DNA of 64,000 bases from Primula veris (lineage: Eukaryota; Streptophyta; Magnoliopsida; Ericales; Primulaceae), in NCBI GenBank assembly GCA_963682055.1, contig OY821747.1:12636258-12700257 (forward strand), given 5' to 3'. Of the stretch, positions 1 through 10,700 are shown one piece after another. Below the pieces are notes generated by a model. It made no database searches. It was not told the DNA's origin and worked only from the letters and a program-made list of their open reading frames with translations. The translations under genes were made by a program, and so were the position numbers. Each line of letters starts with the position of its first letter. Within the stretch, counting starts at the first letter, position 1.

Positions 1-418
1 GATTAGTCCAATACCTTCCATTGGTCAATTAGTATATTTCTTTTTTGAAGGTTTGCTATGTTACCTACTATATTTCTTATTGGAGATTTGTTCACAACTT
101 GATATGGACTTAATGTGAATCCGATACGTTGCCCTTGGGTTTTAGGTCTTGATCTCCAGTGGTTTCGCAATTTTGTGAAAACCATCTAGGTCTCGTGGAC
201 TCCCTATCCTTCTTTTCATTTTACTATTTCAAGTCAATACTGAGTTACTTGCATATTAAGAGTGAATAGTATGAACTTTCGATGCCAGGTGCCAACATAA
301 TTCTTCATCTCATTATCCTTTCGGTTTTTTGCAATGTATTAGTTCGGAAGACATGATTCATAAAAGTTTTGTGAACAATGAAGAAATAATCTTGCTATAA
401 CTATTGATGATGTTTCAG

Positions 419-834
419 ATTTGCGGGATGACAAACAATTTTTTGTAGACCACCCTGGTGCTGTACCCATTACAACTGCACAGGTAAGGCCTATTACAAA
501 ACATTGTTTTTTTAATGATAGGAGTATAGTTTTGAGCGTAACTATATTTCCTGTTACATTTAATAGGGAGAAGAACTTACAAAGACTATCGGTGCACCCG
601 CATACATCGAATGTAGTTCAAAAACACAAGAGGTATGTGCACTGTAGAAAGTTATGTTCCCACTGTATCAAATAAAAACCTGTTCAATTCCTATCGAAAA
701 GTTTTTATATGGGGGAATTCGCTGTATTGCAGAATGTGAAGGCCGTTTTTGATGCTGCCATCAAAGTCGTGCTTCAACCACCAAAGCAAAAGAAAAAGAA
801 GAGCAAGGCACAAAAAGCTTGCTCCATATTGTGA
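419..834 (+). CDS. ROP: ROP/RAC small GTPase, C-terminal three exons (5' part outside window)
   Basis: Plant Rho-type GTPase, a plasma-membrane switch for cytoskeleton and polar growth. Three exons join in frame with GT-AG borders: 419-483, 567-632 and 733-834 (TGA). They read [20 protein letters not shown], then [20 protein letters not shown], then a tail ending in a Lys-rich stretch and CSIL. The order (guanine-specificity region, SSKT as the G5 loop, polybasic tail, CaaL box) is that of type I ROPs, whose final Cys is geranylgeranylated. The first codon of 419 is split with an upstream exon, so the G1-G4 parts lie to the left of the window; positions 1-418 read as intron. No broken residue is seen in the part present. 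The family is certain; which ROP paralogue it is cannot be told. Confidence 0.93.
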
Positions 835-3800
835 ACAGAAGCCTGGTAGTCCTTTATTCAACCTTTCCCTCGTAGTTGTACCTCTTCATCACTGCTTTAG
901 GCAAGGGTCCCCTGATTATTTAGTTTTTACTAACAACACCATCTCTTTGAAACATGAGGTGGAAAACTGAAATCTTGGTCTGAAATGTGGTCTCTAGTTG
1001 TTGAATCGCTTTGTGCCGCCTTTTGTTGATTGTTCCTGTTCGGTTTGATTTGTTTGTTGTGTTAACTGGCCAACAGATCAATCCTTATAATTTTATCCTT
1101 CTTTAATTGATGCGCTTATATCTGTTATGATAATACTTCTGATGGCTTTTCAATTATTGGGTCACTTGTCCTTCCCTGAAGCTGGTGAAAGGCACTAAAC
1201 AGCTTGGTTAATGAATGAAATTCCTTTCTGGCTTGATGTTAATCTGTTATCCGTGCTCAGCATTGTTGAACAAACTGAACGAGCCAAGCGGACGGTTTGT
1301 TCATTAATCTGTCCATTCTCACAGAAGGCCCGTTCATGTTAGGCTCATACTTGTTCAAAAAGAGCAAACATGAACGAAACACTTAATCAAACGAACATGA
1401 GCTTGTTCATGAATGGTTTGTTTAATTTACAAACTTAGATGACAATGAAATGAACGCTCTATGTGTTTGGGACTATAGAAGCCGAAATAGAATGTTTTTG
1501 TAAATAAATTCATGTTGTGTATGAGAATTTCTACTCATTTGAAATCTCAAACCATTTAATGGGAATAGCATGAAGCAGTATTGCTGGTAAATAGATTTAA
1601 AATAAGATTGCTACTTAGTACTGGGTTTGACTCACAGACAGTTACCATAAAACTCTTTCCCCTTTTAGAAATACATGGTTCCTGTAATTTTTCGTGTAAC
1701 TCCTTGTTTTTATTTCTTTTCTTATTTTTGCGTTTTATGTTTCCTTTCTGGTATCCCCTTTCCCGTTTGCATTTTCTATCCTAGCAACTATGATTTGACT
1801 CTTATCTTAATATAAAAAAAAAATTGAATCATGTTCTATAATGGCATACATGTATATATATATCTTTGTAAATATTATTATTTTGAAGCAACTCATTAGC
1901 ACGCCTTTTTTGATGTTTGGCTCGATGACTAATGGAATTTAATTTTCTATCCATGTTCATTTTTCTTGTTATGACATCACCTTTAGTGGAGGGAGTGATG
2001 TTTTTTTTAAATACAAAACCAATCCCAATCTCTATCCATTCATGAGTTGATTCTCGATTTGTTCTTGTTATTAAGATGCAATTAAATCAATGAGAAAAGC
2101 GCAAAGCTTGCATCGCGGAAAATTTTAAAGGCTGCCGATAATGCAAGCTAGACTTGCAAGAAACCGGACACAAAAATTTGTTAAAGGTCCATTAATATAT
2201 AAAGAAATTCCTTGTGCATGTATATTATGAGCTAGGAAATAAAGGACTTGGTTAAAAAAAAAGAGGAAAAAAAAGGATTTGTATGAGTGGGACGGTTGAC
2301 AAAGGGTTTTTGCTGTTGTCTCTACCAGAAGTTGTCTGCTAATGGAGGATTTATTTGTTTTATTGCAATTGAGCGCACTACATTCATCTTTTACACAAAA
2401 TTATAGTAACTTATTAGTTTGAGTGGATGACAAACAGTATGACCACATATACGAGCATACATAAATTAAATAATGTAAAAAATAAGATTCCAAGCTAATG
2501 TTCCACACGTGTTTATGTAAATAAGTGTTGCGAGTCTAATTTTCATTCGATAAAACAGCTAGCCAGGCATGAATCGTGGCTTGATCACTGTCCAAAACGC
2601 TCAGCAATGAGTGTACAGTCGTGTTTTTCTCAACGGGCTTTTGTATCGCCCTCAAACGTAACCTACTTTGATCACGAAAAGCCATGTTTATGGGGACAGA
2701 TGCAACTTAAATGAACAGGCACATAATATTAGGAACAAGTTATACAAGAAGTACCAAAGACAATACTCGGTCTAAATTCTCATAAAACAAAATGCTATTC
2801 TGCCTTGGAATTATAACAAATCCAAAGGACATTTTACTGTTTGCAACAGAAATAGCAGCCGCGCGATTGATGCAAATCCTAGAAACGCTCCATTCTTTGG
2901 CCGCTAAATATTTGGTCTTGCAAAATGCAATGCTTAAATACTGTTGCATGATTGGAGCCACAAAAAGACTAGCTATAAGTGGCTTGTGCCCCCAAAACGT
3001 TGCCAACTCAATCAGCTCACAAAAAAGCAATCCAGCAACGTAACCGTAATCGCTTTCCTTTAGTCAACTTCGCTAACAAATCAAAAGCATACATGATACA
3101 ACCATGTTCATGGCCAATCACTAGCCAAAATCTGTTTTCAAAAGCGACTCCTTTCCATCAGTTATTTCCTAAAATTTTGACCACGTTTTCGACCAATTCT
3201 TTTAACCAAAATTCAGTCACAAATCAGGTTGCTTTTTTTTTTGTTTTGAAATAACACAAATCAGGTTGCTAATACTAAGTAAATACTTTAATATATCTCT
3301 TGTAGTCAAATTACAACGCATATTCATAGTTCATACTCCCAAAATATTGGCAAAGTCATTTGCAAGTGGCCTAGGCATGCATGCTTTACGTAATAACTTC
3401 CTCTTATGTAATTTTATCATGTTTGTAAGGAAACTATTTATTTTTCAAGTTTCAGTAGCCCTAATTAATTACAAGAAAAGACTTCCATTTTAGGATCAAT
3501 AGAAAACATTAGGGCCAACATTGTTGATAGAACTCACACCCTCAAATAGTCAAAAATACAATGTCGTGGATACAAATTCGGTGAGGGATCGATCGATGGT
3601 GGTTTTTAACTCTTGTAATTAATAGTTAAAATATGACAAACCATTTTTAAATATATATTGAGTTAACCTTGGGGAATTCCACTCTGCTCTTGACGATTAA
3701 TAACACCTTTTTATGAAAACATTTTTTATTCATTTTTATTTTTTTGATTTTATAAGGTTTAAAATTATTTAACTTTCAAATGTATGTATCACTAATCATA

Positions 3801-6800
3801 GAATTATTATTCCCTTTCACAATTGTGTACTTTATCATGCATAAGCTGTCAGTGCTGTATATAGTTGGGAGCATATTAGGAATGCATTCATGGTGCCAAA
3901 CTTTAAAGACTTTTATAATGCGGTGAGAAAGTTGTATTGATTTATATATATAATACTACTAAAACTTACCTACGTTTTGCGTGTGATACGCGTAATAACA
4001 TAAATTTCGTAATATATTTTATTTTGAACATAATATTCAGATTTGGTATCATTTATTATAGTTATGCAGGTTAAAACAAATTGTTAATTAATTTAGGTTA
4101 CATCCGTAATTAGAAAAATATAGTGAGAATAATTTGTTAATTAATTAGATTAACTATATTGGTAATTATTAAAACATAGTGATGATATTTTTAAAAAAAT
4201 TAGACAAAATTTGATAGACTTGTTTTTATTGAAATGACTTATTATAATATAATATAATGATATTATTAAACAAGGAATGCCTGTTTTATTTGTTGTTTGT
4301 TTGTTTGTTAAGGGATATCCGTGAGCCAGTGGACTCCATCTCATGATTATAATTATAAATGGAGTATTATTTAGTGTAGAAATAATTTAATTTTTTTTTC
4401 TAAAAATAAAAGAATTCATACAGCCATGGCCCATGACTGTGATTGCAGTGTTATAGGAGTAATTCTCACGCAGACGAAATATTTAATTAAACATATAATA
4501 ATTCAAAAGCTATGTTTATCAAGTTGTTGAGCTTAGTACATTGGTTTTGTAAAATTTACAAAAAAAAATCGACCGATAAGTTGTCCCTCTTTTATACATG
4601 CATATATATATATATATATCATCAAATGTTCGGTGTTCTCACAATTTCTTTTCAAAACATAACGATGACTCGATGAGGACATGCTGAGTCGATCTACTCG
4701 TGTGATGCGAGTGCCAGTCTATTTACTTAATCGGTGTAATTTCTATTAAGTTAGGCTCTTAGATGATTTGTTTACATCTCTATGTTCTTTAGGCTAATTG
4801 CCTAATTATATGGTTGCACCTTGCTTGGTTGTTGTTTCTTATTTGCGTTTTAGTCATCGGTAGATAACTCGAAGAAATCACTACAAAAAAATGTTAAAAT
4901 AGTGACTGGAATTATGACGCCTTTTTTTTTATTACGAGTTTATTAGCTACAGCTAGCTTTTGTGAACGGTTTTTTAAAATAGTAAAAGTTTTATGACATG
5001 ATTTTGAAATTGTGACATTTTTTTAATACTCACTAAATCAACATTATTTTGTTGTGAATGTTTTATGATTTATAAAAAATTGAACTATTTTTCTATTGAA
5101 AATCTTGAAGATGATCAAATAATTAATATATCGGATGACTGAACTTGAGTATTTGTTTTTTATATGTACTTTCCAAAAAAGAAATTATTATCTAAGAAAT
5201 TAAAAGGTTTGAACAAAACTAACCACCACACTACATGAGCCAGGTCTTAGCTACTTGACCACGACACACAAACAAGATTACAAAACAAACACAAATTTAA
5301 GTTCAAAAGTTAGGCGTCAAAAAAGTAGAATTTTGGTGGCATATTTTGATAAGGTAAGAAAACATTAGACCAACAAAAACTTCACCTTAAGATTAGGTCA
5401 TTTCCAATTTTGTTGCTTGACTAATCTATTAGTGATGTTTAAGTAGCTTGTAAAATAATTTCATTAAAACAACTCAATGTTCAATTTGAAATTAATTGAA
5501 GGTTGCTTCATGATTGCTACGGCTGTCAACGTTTACTTTCGAAGTGTAACCGAAGCAATTTAGTTATATAATAAATTTTTATTATAACCGATTAAAATAC
5601 TGTGATAGAAAAGTTAATAAAATAGTACATTCTAATGTCAGTTACACATAACTTCAACAGTATCACATGTTAGAACGCATAGACCAACACCTAATTATTA
5701 CTGCATACTTGTCAAAACAATTCTCATTCTTGTTTGTATCATGTGGTAAATATTGCATTTTTTAAGACCCTCACAAATAAGATTTTGTTTTTGCACATGT
5801 AATGATAGAAAAAAAAATAAAGATCAGTTTTACGTAGAGATGACAAAAATTGGGCATATACATATGGACATGGACCAAAGTTTAGATGTTTAATTTAGTT
5901 TATAAGAAGGGAAGGAATTAAATAATGTGTAACAGTTTCTAAATAGTTTAGTTTCTATTTACTCTTATTATTGGTTCATTTGCAATTACGTCTCCACATG
6001 TTTATTCACTTTCATTTAACTAGGAATACCAGAATATAAAAAAAAAATCATAAAAGTCGTCGTAGTGTACCTTATGGGTGGGTGCAAGTACTTAACATGT
6101 GTGACAACTTGTTACAAATTTCAGCCTCTCTTTCATTTTTATCTTTACTCTTATACCTTATAACTTTTTTGTTGTAAAAAGATTATTGTTTTCAAAATCT
6201 AGACCAGGAAATAACGGCCCACCCTAAAAAATACTTAATTAATTTGATCAAAATTTTAATATTGGTTGCTAGACTTGTGACATACCATTTGACTTGTGTT
6301 GGTTATCCACTTTAGAATGTCACTAAAATTCCGTCCACTCTTGATAGATGTTTCTTTTAGTTTGAGATAAAACTTTCAGCTCATTTGGACGGAATTTGTT
6401 TGAGGGCAACTTAATTAAAATCACTCCCAAGATTTAAAAACTACTAAAACATACTGTATAAATATAATTAAACTTTTGATCATTTAGTAATTTTCTGATT
6501 GGTCTTTGTTGAAATGATCACTCAACCGATTATTTCTTATGCTTTATATATTTTTATCCATTTCATTCATATGGTTTCATAAAATGATCACTCAAGTCAT
6601 TTGGTCTTATTTTGAACCATTTCACACCCACTAGTGTTATATTTACTATCATGTAACAGATTGTATTCTATTGGTCTTTAACGATTTAACAAAATAGCAG
6701 TACGGGAAAAATTATATAATCATTGGAAAAAAAACAATTTCATTCTTTCTTTTAAGAACATCAAACCCATTTAAAATCTAAATGTTATAGTTTTACATAG

Positions 6801-7013
6801 AGAAACAACAAAATCATAGTATCACCAATTTACGCTAGCTAGTTCAATATTTCAATCATCGTATCACTCTAAATCGATTTTTTATATTTTGATGGATTTC
6901 TCTATTTTTCCAACAATGTTTTCAATATCACTTTTCAATTACACAGAATTTACAACAACACAAAAAGAATAGATAAACAAAAGTAAAGTAATTTTTAAAG
7001 GTTTAAGGGAATA
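835..7013. other. AT-rich intergenic region, mostly without recognisable genes
   Basis: The first few hundred bases should hold the ROP 3' UTR. Around 1250-1440 lies a segment rich in TGTTCATG/CATGAAC words on both strands that looks like a decayed nonautonomous transposon. An unidentified minus-strand reading frame lies at 2740-3075 (separate entry). An AT microsatellite is at 4599-4619. From 3500 to 7013 the DNA is AT-rich with poly-A and poly-T runs and short frames full of stops; I see no gene there. Confidence 0.6.
2740..3075 (-). other. Unidentified minus-strand reading frame, possible exon or gene remnant
   Basis: On the minus strand a frame stays open for about 107 codons and ends with TAA at 2740. 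It can be entered by a splice acceptor near 3055 (CTAAAG before GAAAGCGATTACGG). Its composition is protein-like and unlike the low-complexity AT frames around it: ESDYGYVAGLLFCELIELAT, then KTKYLAAKEWSVSRICINRA, then SFGFVIIPRQNS. It has two hydrophobic stretches. I do not recognise the family. It could be the terminal exon of a gene fragment captured here, since no upstream exon was found, or a chance open frame. Confidence 0.3.
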
Positions 7014-7018
7014 CAAGT
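7014..7018 (+). repeat. Target-site duplication, left copy, element 1 (CAAGT)
   Basis: CAAGT directly precedes the 5' LTR and is repeated at 17969-17973 directly after the 3' LTR. Five bases is the usual target duplication of Ty3/gypsy integrases, so the element ends are exact and no rearrangement has occurred since insertion. Confidence 0.95.
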
Positions 7019-7711
7019 TGGCGAGGGAATGTCAGTGTCCCCTCGTCCGGACCGATATCACCACGGAAACGAACAAACCGGGGCCCTATACAGTGGATGT
7101 CTCACCACCCCGGCTCATTACCAAACGGGGTGAAGCTAGGCCGGCCCAAAGAAGCGTGTCGAGTACGCTTCCCCAATTAACGCTGCTGCTCCCCTAGGGG
7201 ACCCTCCTGGCGTTTCATCGACGTGGCCCAATCACAGGTCACCTCCCTGTGGGCCCCGGAAGAGCACAGTACCCTTGTCAGAGTCATAAATGACCTGACG
7301 CCGTTGGATCAACATCTTACAGTACAGTGATCCAAGGGCTAATACGCCTCTGATCACACTATAAATACCCCCACTAATACCACTTAGAGGGGACGCACAA
7401 ATAGAGAGAGGAGAGATAAAGCTTAAACAACCCGGACCCCCAGAACACTGCCTGTACCACTCGATATAACGATCTGTACCCGGCCCGATCCCTCACCCTT
7501 AATTATATTCCTACTTTCAGTTAACACCGATACTGACTTGATCGTTGGAGAGGGAAAACCTGGTACCAACCCCGGGCCCCTGTTTGTTTCTTGCGCAGGC
7601 ACGAAGGCCACCTCATCACAATAGCCGACGTAAACTACTCCGGATACCGCGGAAGATCGGAGCCGACGCGAATTGATTAAGCCGAGCTTGGGAAGAAAAT
7701 CAGGCTCGCCA
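7019..7711 (+). repeat. 5' LTR of element 1 (693 bp)
   Basis: Begins TG and ends CA and matches 17276-17968 base for base except four substitutions seen by eye (in GTTGGATCAAC, two in the stretch before CGGCCCGATCC, and one in GCCGACGCG). No indels. TATAAATA lies at 7360-7367, which places the RNA start about 30 bases later. Confidence 0.96.
7360..7367 (+). promoter_or_regulatory. LTR TATA box, element 1
   Basis: TATAAATA in the middle of the LTR, followed by CCCCCACTAATACC, is the expected core promoter for the genomic RNA. The 3' LTR has the same box at 17617-17624, so that LTR could drive transcription to the right, towards the MCA gene about 3 kb away. Confidence 0.75.
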
Positions 7712-7713
7712 AT

Positions 7714-7731
7714 TGGCGTCGTCTGTGGGAA
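7714..7731 (+). promoter_or_regulatory. Primer-binding site, element 1
   Basis: TGGCGTCGTCTGTGGGAA starts two bases after the end of the 5' LTR. Plant Ty3/gypsy primer-binding sites start with TGG, the complement of tRNA 3'-CCA. The sequence resembles that of element 2 (TGGCGCCGTCTCCGGGAA). I did not assign the tRNA. Confidence 0.8.
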
Positions 7732-7772
7732 ACTGAACGCGTTAGCTTCGACTCCCCGTCCTTAAAGGGAAC

Positions 7773-10700
7773 ATGTCTGGCAATAACCGATTTGACACCC
7801 CATCGTCTCGACCTTCCCACGTTCTTGGGATGCCGAGAACGCTTTCTTTTGATGAGACCCCTAGGACCGCATCTACCAGGGAGCCCGCTCCCTTGATCGC
7901 AACAGCTCCCGCACCCCGATCGCGGGCCGAGCTAACGGAGATGATGATCGATATCCACCAAAAAGAGCTCGTCGCTCTTGCGGCCCAGAAAGCCTTAATA
8001 GCCTCGCTGATGGAGCCGGAACTCGAGCCCGCCCAAGGCGCGAGCCAAGACAAATCGGTTCCAGTCCCCGTTAAAAGCGTGATGTCCAGGTTGGGACCCC
8101 TCCGACGACCCCCCCCTAGAGACTCCCAGGGAGCCGGCTAGGGGTGCGGAGTCGGAGCATTCCCAAGAAGGAAATTCTCGCCGCGATAACGAGCGGAGTA
8201 TACATTCTCGGCTCCGTTGGCAGGATGGTAGTCGGGACTCACGGCCGGAATCTAGTCACGCCCGAACCGATAAGCCACCTCGGACACGGAGACGTGGTCG
8301 ACGAGGACGGAACGATGCAGCTGGTGAGGCAGCGTTGAAAATCGTGGCCTCGACCCACAGCACCCCGTTCTCGAACGAAATTGAATACAGTACCCCCCCC
8401 CCCCCCCGGAACTTTATCGCCCCTATCCTCCAAACCTTCAATGCGGACTCTGATCCAGAGGCTCATCTCCGACACTACCGATACCAGATGAACCATTGGT
8501 CAAACCTTGACCAATTAATGTGCAGGTGCTTTCCCGCCAGCCTGGGAAGGCTCGCTAGTAAGTGGTTCCAGTCCCTGCCCGTCAATTCTATCCACTGTTG
8601 GGACGACCTAGCCTATGACTTCGCGCACCGGTTCATAAACTTGAAAGAGAGAGCTGCCCAACCGGAGCAACTCTATCAAGTGAGGGTCCAATCTAAAGAG
8701 ACCCTCGAGAATTATGATAGTCGGTTTTGGTTGAAGCATGCCGAATGCGCGGACTGCCCCGACTCCACCGCGATAGCTGCCTTCAGGCAAAACATGGTAG
8801 TTGGGAGCAGGATCCGAAACGAGATGATCGCGACCCCCCCTAACTCTGTCCCTCAACTCAGGTCCCTCATAAAACAGCATATCGACATAGAGAAGGACAT
8901 GAGGTCTGCTGGGGCAACACGTTCTGTGGCCCTTATCGACCAGCCAAGGGATCGGTTCGTCACGACGAGCCCTCGAAGAAACCGACCTATAGCGGAAAGG
9001 ATGGAGCGGCCGCGAACGGGAAGAAACCCGCAACCGGCCCCTAAAAGAAGAAAAGAGGACCCCCGACCGGGGCATCAAACACCTGTCGCCTCGGGATCGG
9101 GCGCTGCCTACTCCACTACCTTTCGCCTACCTCTCGTCGACCTTCTTAGCAAGATCGAGAACGAGCCTTTCTTCTCTTGGCCTCTCCCTCTACGGAATGA
9201 GCCGGCCCAAGGGCCTAACGACAAAATCTGTGAATACCACAGGGGTCGCGGCCATCATACCACCGAGTGCCATGGTCTGAAGGCCAGGCTCGAGGGATGG
9301 GTCCGGGATGGCCTAATGGATAAATATGTCAAATCGCGAAGAGAATCCGACCGAGATGGAGAAGGGGTTGATGAGAGGCAGCGGGACCTCCCCCCACCGG
9401 TGATGATCTGTCATGTCATTCACTCTGGGCCCAAAAGGTCAATCCAGAATGGGGCAGAAAGAACCTCAGCACGGGAAGCATTGATGAAGCAGTACGTCTG
9501 CCTCGCAGAAAGCTCAAGCCCTCGGAAAAAGTATAAGCGCAATTCCAAGCCGGATGTAAGCTTCACTGACTTCGACCTGGTGGGGGTGGACGTGCCCCAC
9601 ACTGATGCCCTCGTTATCTCGGCACAGATAGGCCTATGCGCAGTAGGACGGATCCTCGTTGATCAAGGAGCGTCGGTCAATATACTCTTTGAAGACCTCT
9701 TTAGAAAGATGGGACTCAAAGAGGAACAGTTGGAAACCGACGTCCCTCCCCTGTACGGATTCAACTCGGAGGCGGTCCGGCCCAAAGGAAACATAACCTT
9801 GCCCGTGAAAACTGGTACGAAAGTTATGGGCGTGGAGTTCACGGTGGTGAATGTCCCCTCTGTTTACAACGTGATATTGGGGCGCCCGTGGCTCCACGGA
9901 ATAGATGGAATCTCCTCCACCTTACACCAGAAGGTTAAGTATCCAACTGATTCTGATGTGGAAACCATCTCGGGAAATCAGAAAGTCTCACGCAGCTGTG
10001 GCATGGCCGTGTATTCCGGCAAAAAGATGGTGCCGACCCAAAGTGCCATGAACATCGAGGCAGAGGACCCTAAGCTGCTGAGGGAACTAAACAAAAAGAT
10101 GGGGCCTGAGGCCGAAGACAAGGTGGAGGAGGGACTGCTGAAAATCCAAATCCCGGGGCATGACGAGGACCACTTTTTTATGGTGGGGGCAAAGCTTACC
10201 AAACCTGAGGTCACCGACCTCGTCGAACTCCTTCTCCAATACCTCGACAATTTTGCATGGGGTCCAAGCGAGATGCCAGGCATCAGTTCCGACCTCGCTT
10301 GCCACCAACTTAACGTCAACCCGGTTGCCAAGCCCGTGATGCAAAAGGGGCGCCGCGTCAGTCCAGAGCATGCCGATGCCATAAACGAGGAAGTAGAGAA
10401 GCTTCTTCTGGCCGGGGCCATCAGGGAGATTTATTACCCCAGATGGCTCGCCAATCCCGTAGTGGTCCCCAAAAAGAACGGAAAGTTGAGGGTGTGCATC
10501 GATTATACGAGCCTCAACAAGGCCTGTCCAAAGGATCCTTTCCCCTTGCCCAAAATCGATCAAATAGTGGACTCTACGGCTGGGGCCGCCAGAATGAGCT
10601 TCCTGGATGCCTGCTCCGGCTACCATCAAATACCTATGTCGGAGGCCGACCAAGAAAAAACTGCCTTCATCACCCCAAGGGGAAATTACTGCTACAAAGT

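Noticed and set aside
421..675. Single plus-strand frame through 421-675 taken as one small gene
   Set aside because: Only its first 63 bases are the ROP exon; the rest reads through an intron, since the next two exons match the ROP C-terminus in other frames.
4675..4735. GACTCGATGAGGACATG region as a small ribozyme core
   Set aside because: The invariant hammerhead core (CTGATGAG with GAAAC) is not present and the pairing does not form.
4879..6066. CACTACAAAAAA at 4879 and GTAGTG at about 6061, as ends of a CACTA transposon
   Set aside because: The inner parts of the ends do not match as inverted repeats, flanking three-base duplications disagree, and no subterminal repeats were seen. Probably chance.
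7423..7611. Minus-strand frame of 62 codons inside the LTR, present in both LTRs
   Set aside because: Both copies are open only because the LTRs are nearly identical; no promoter or family supports it.
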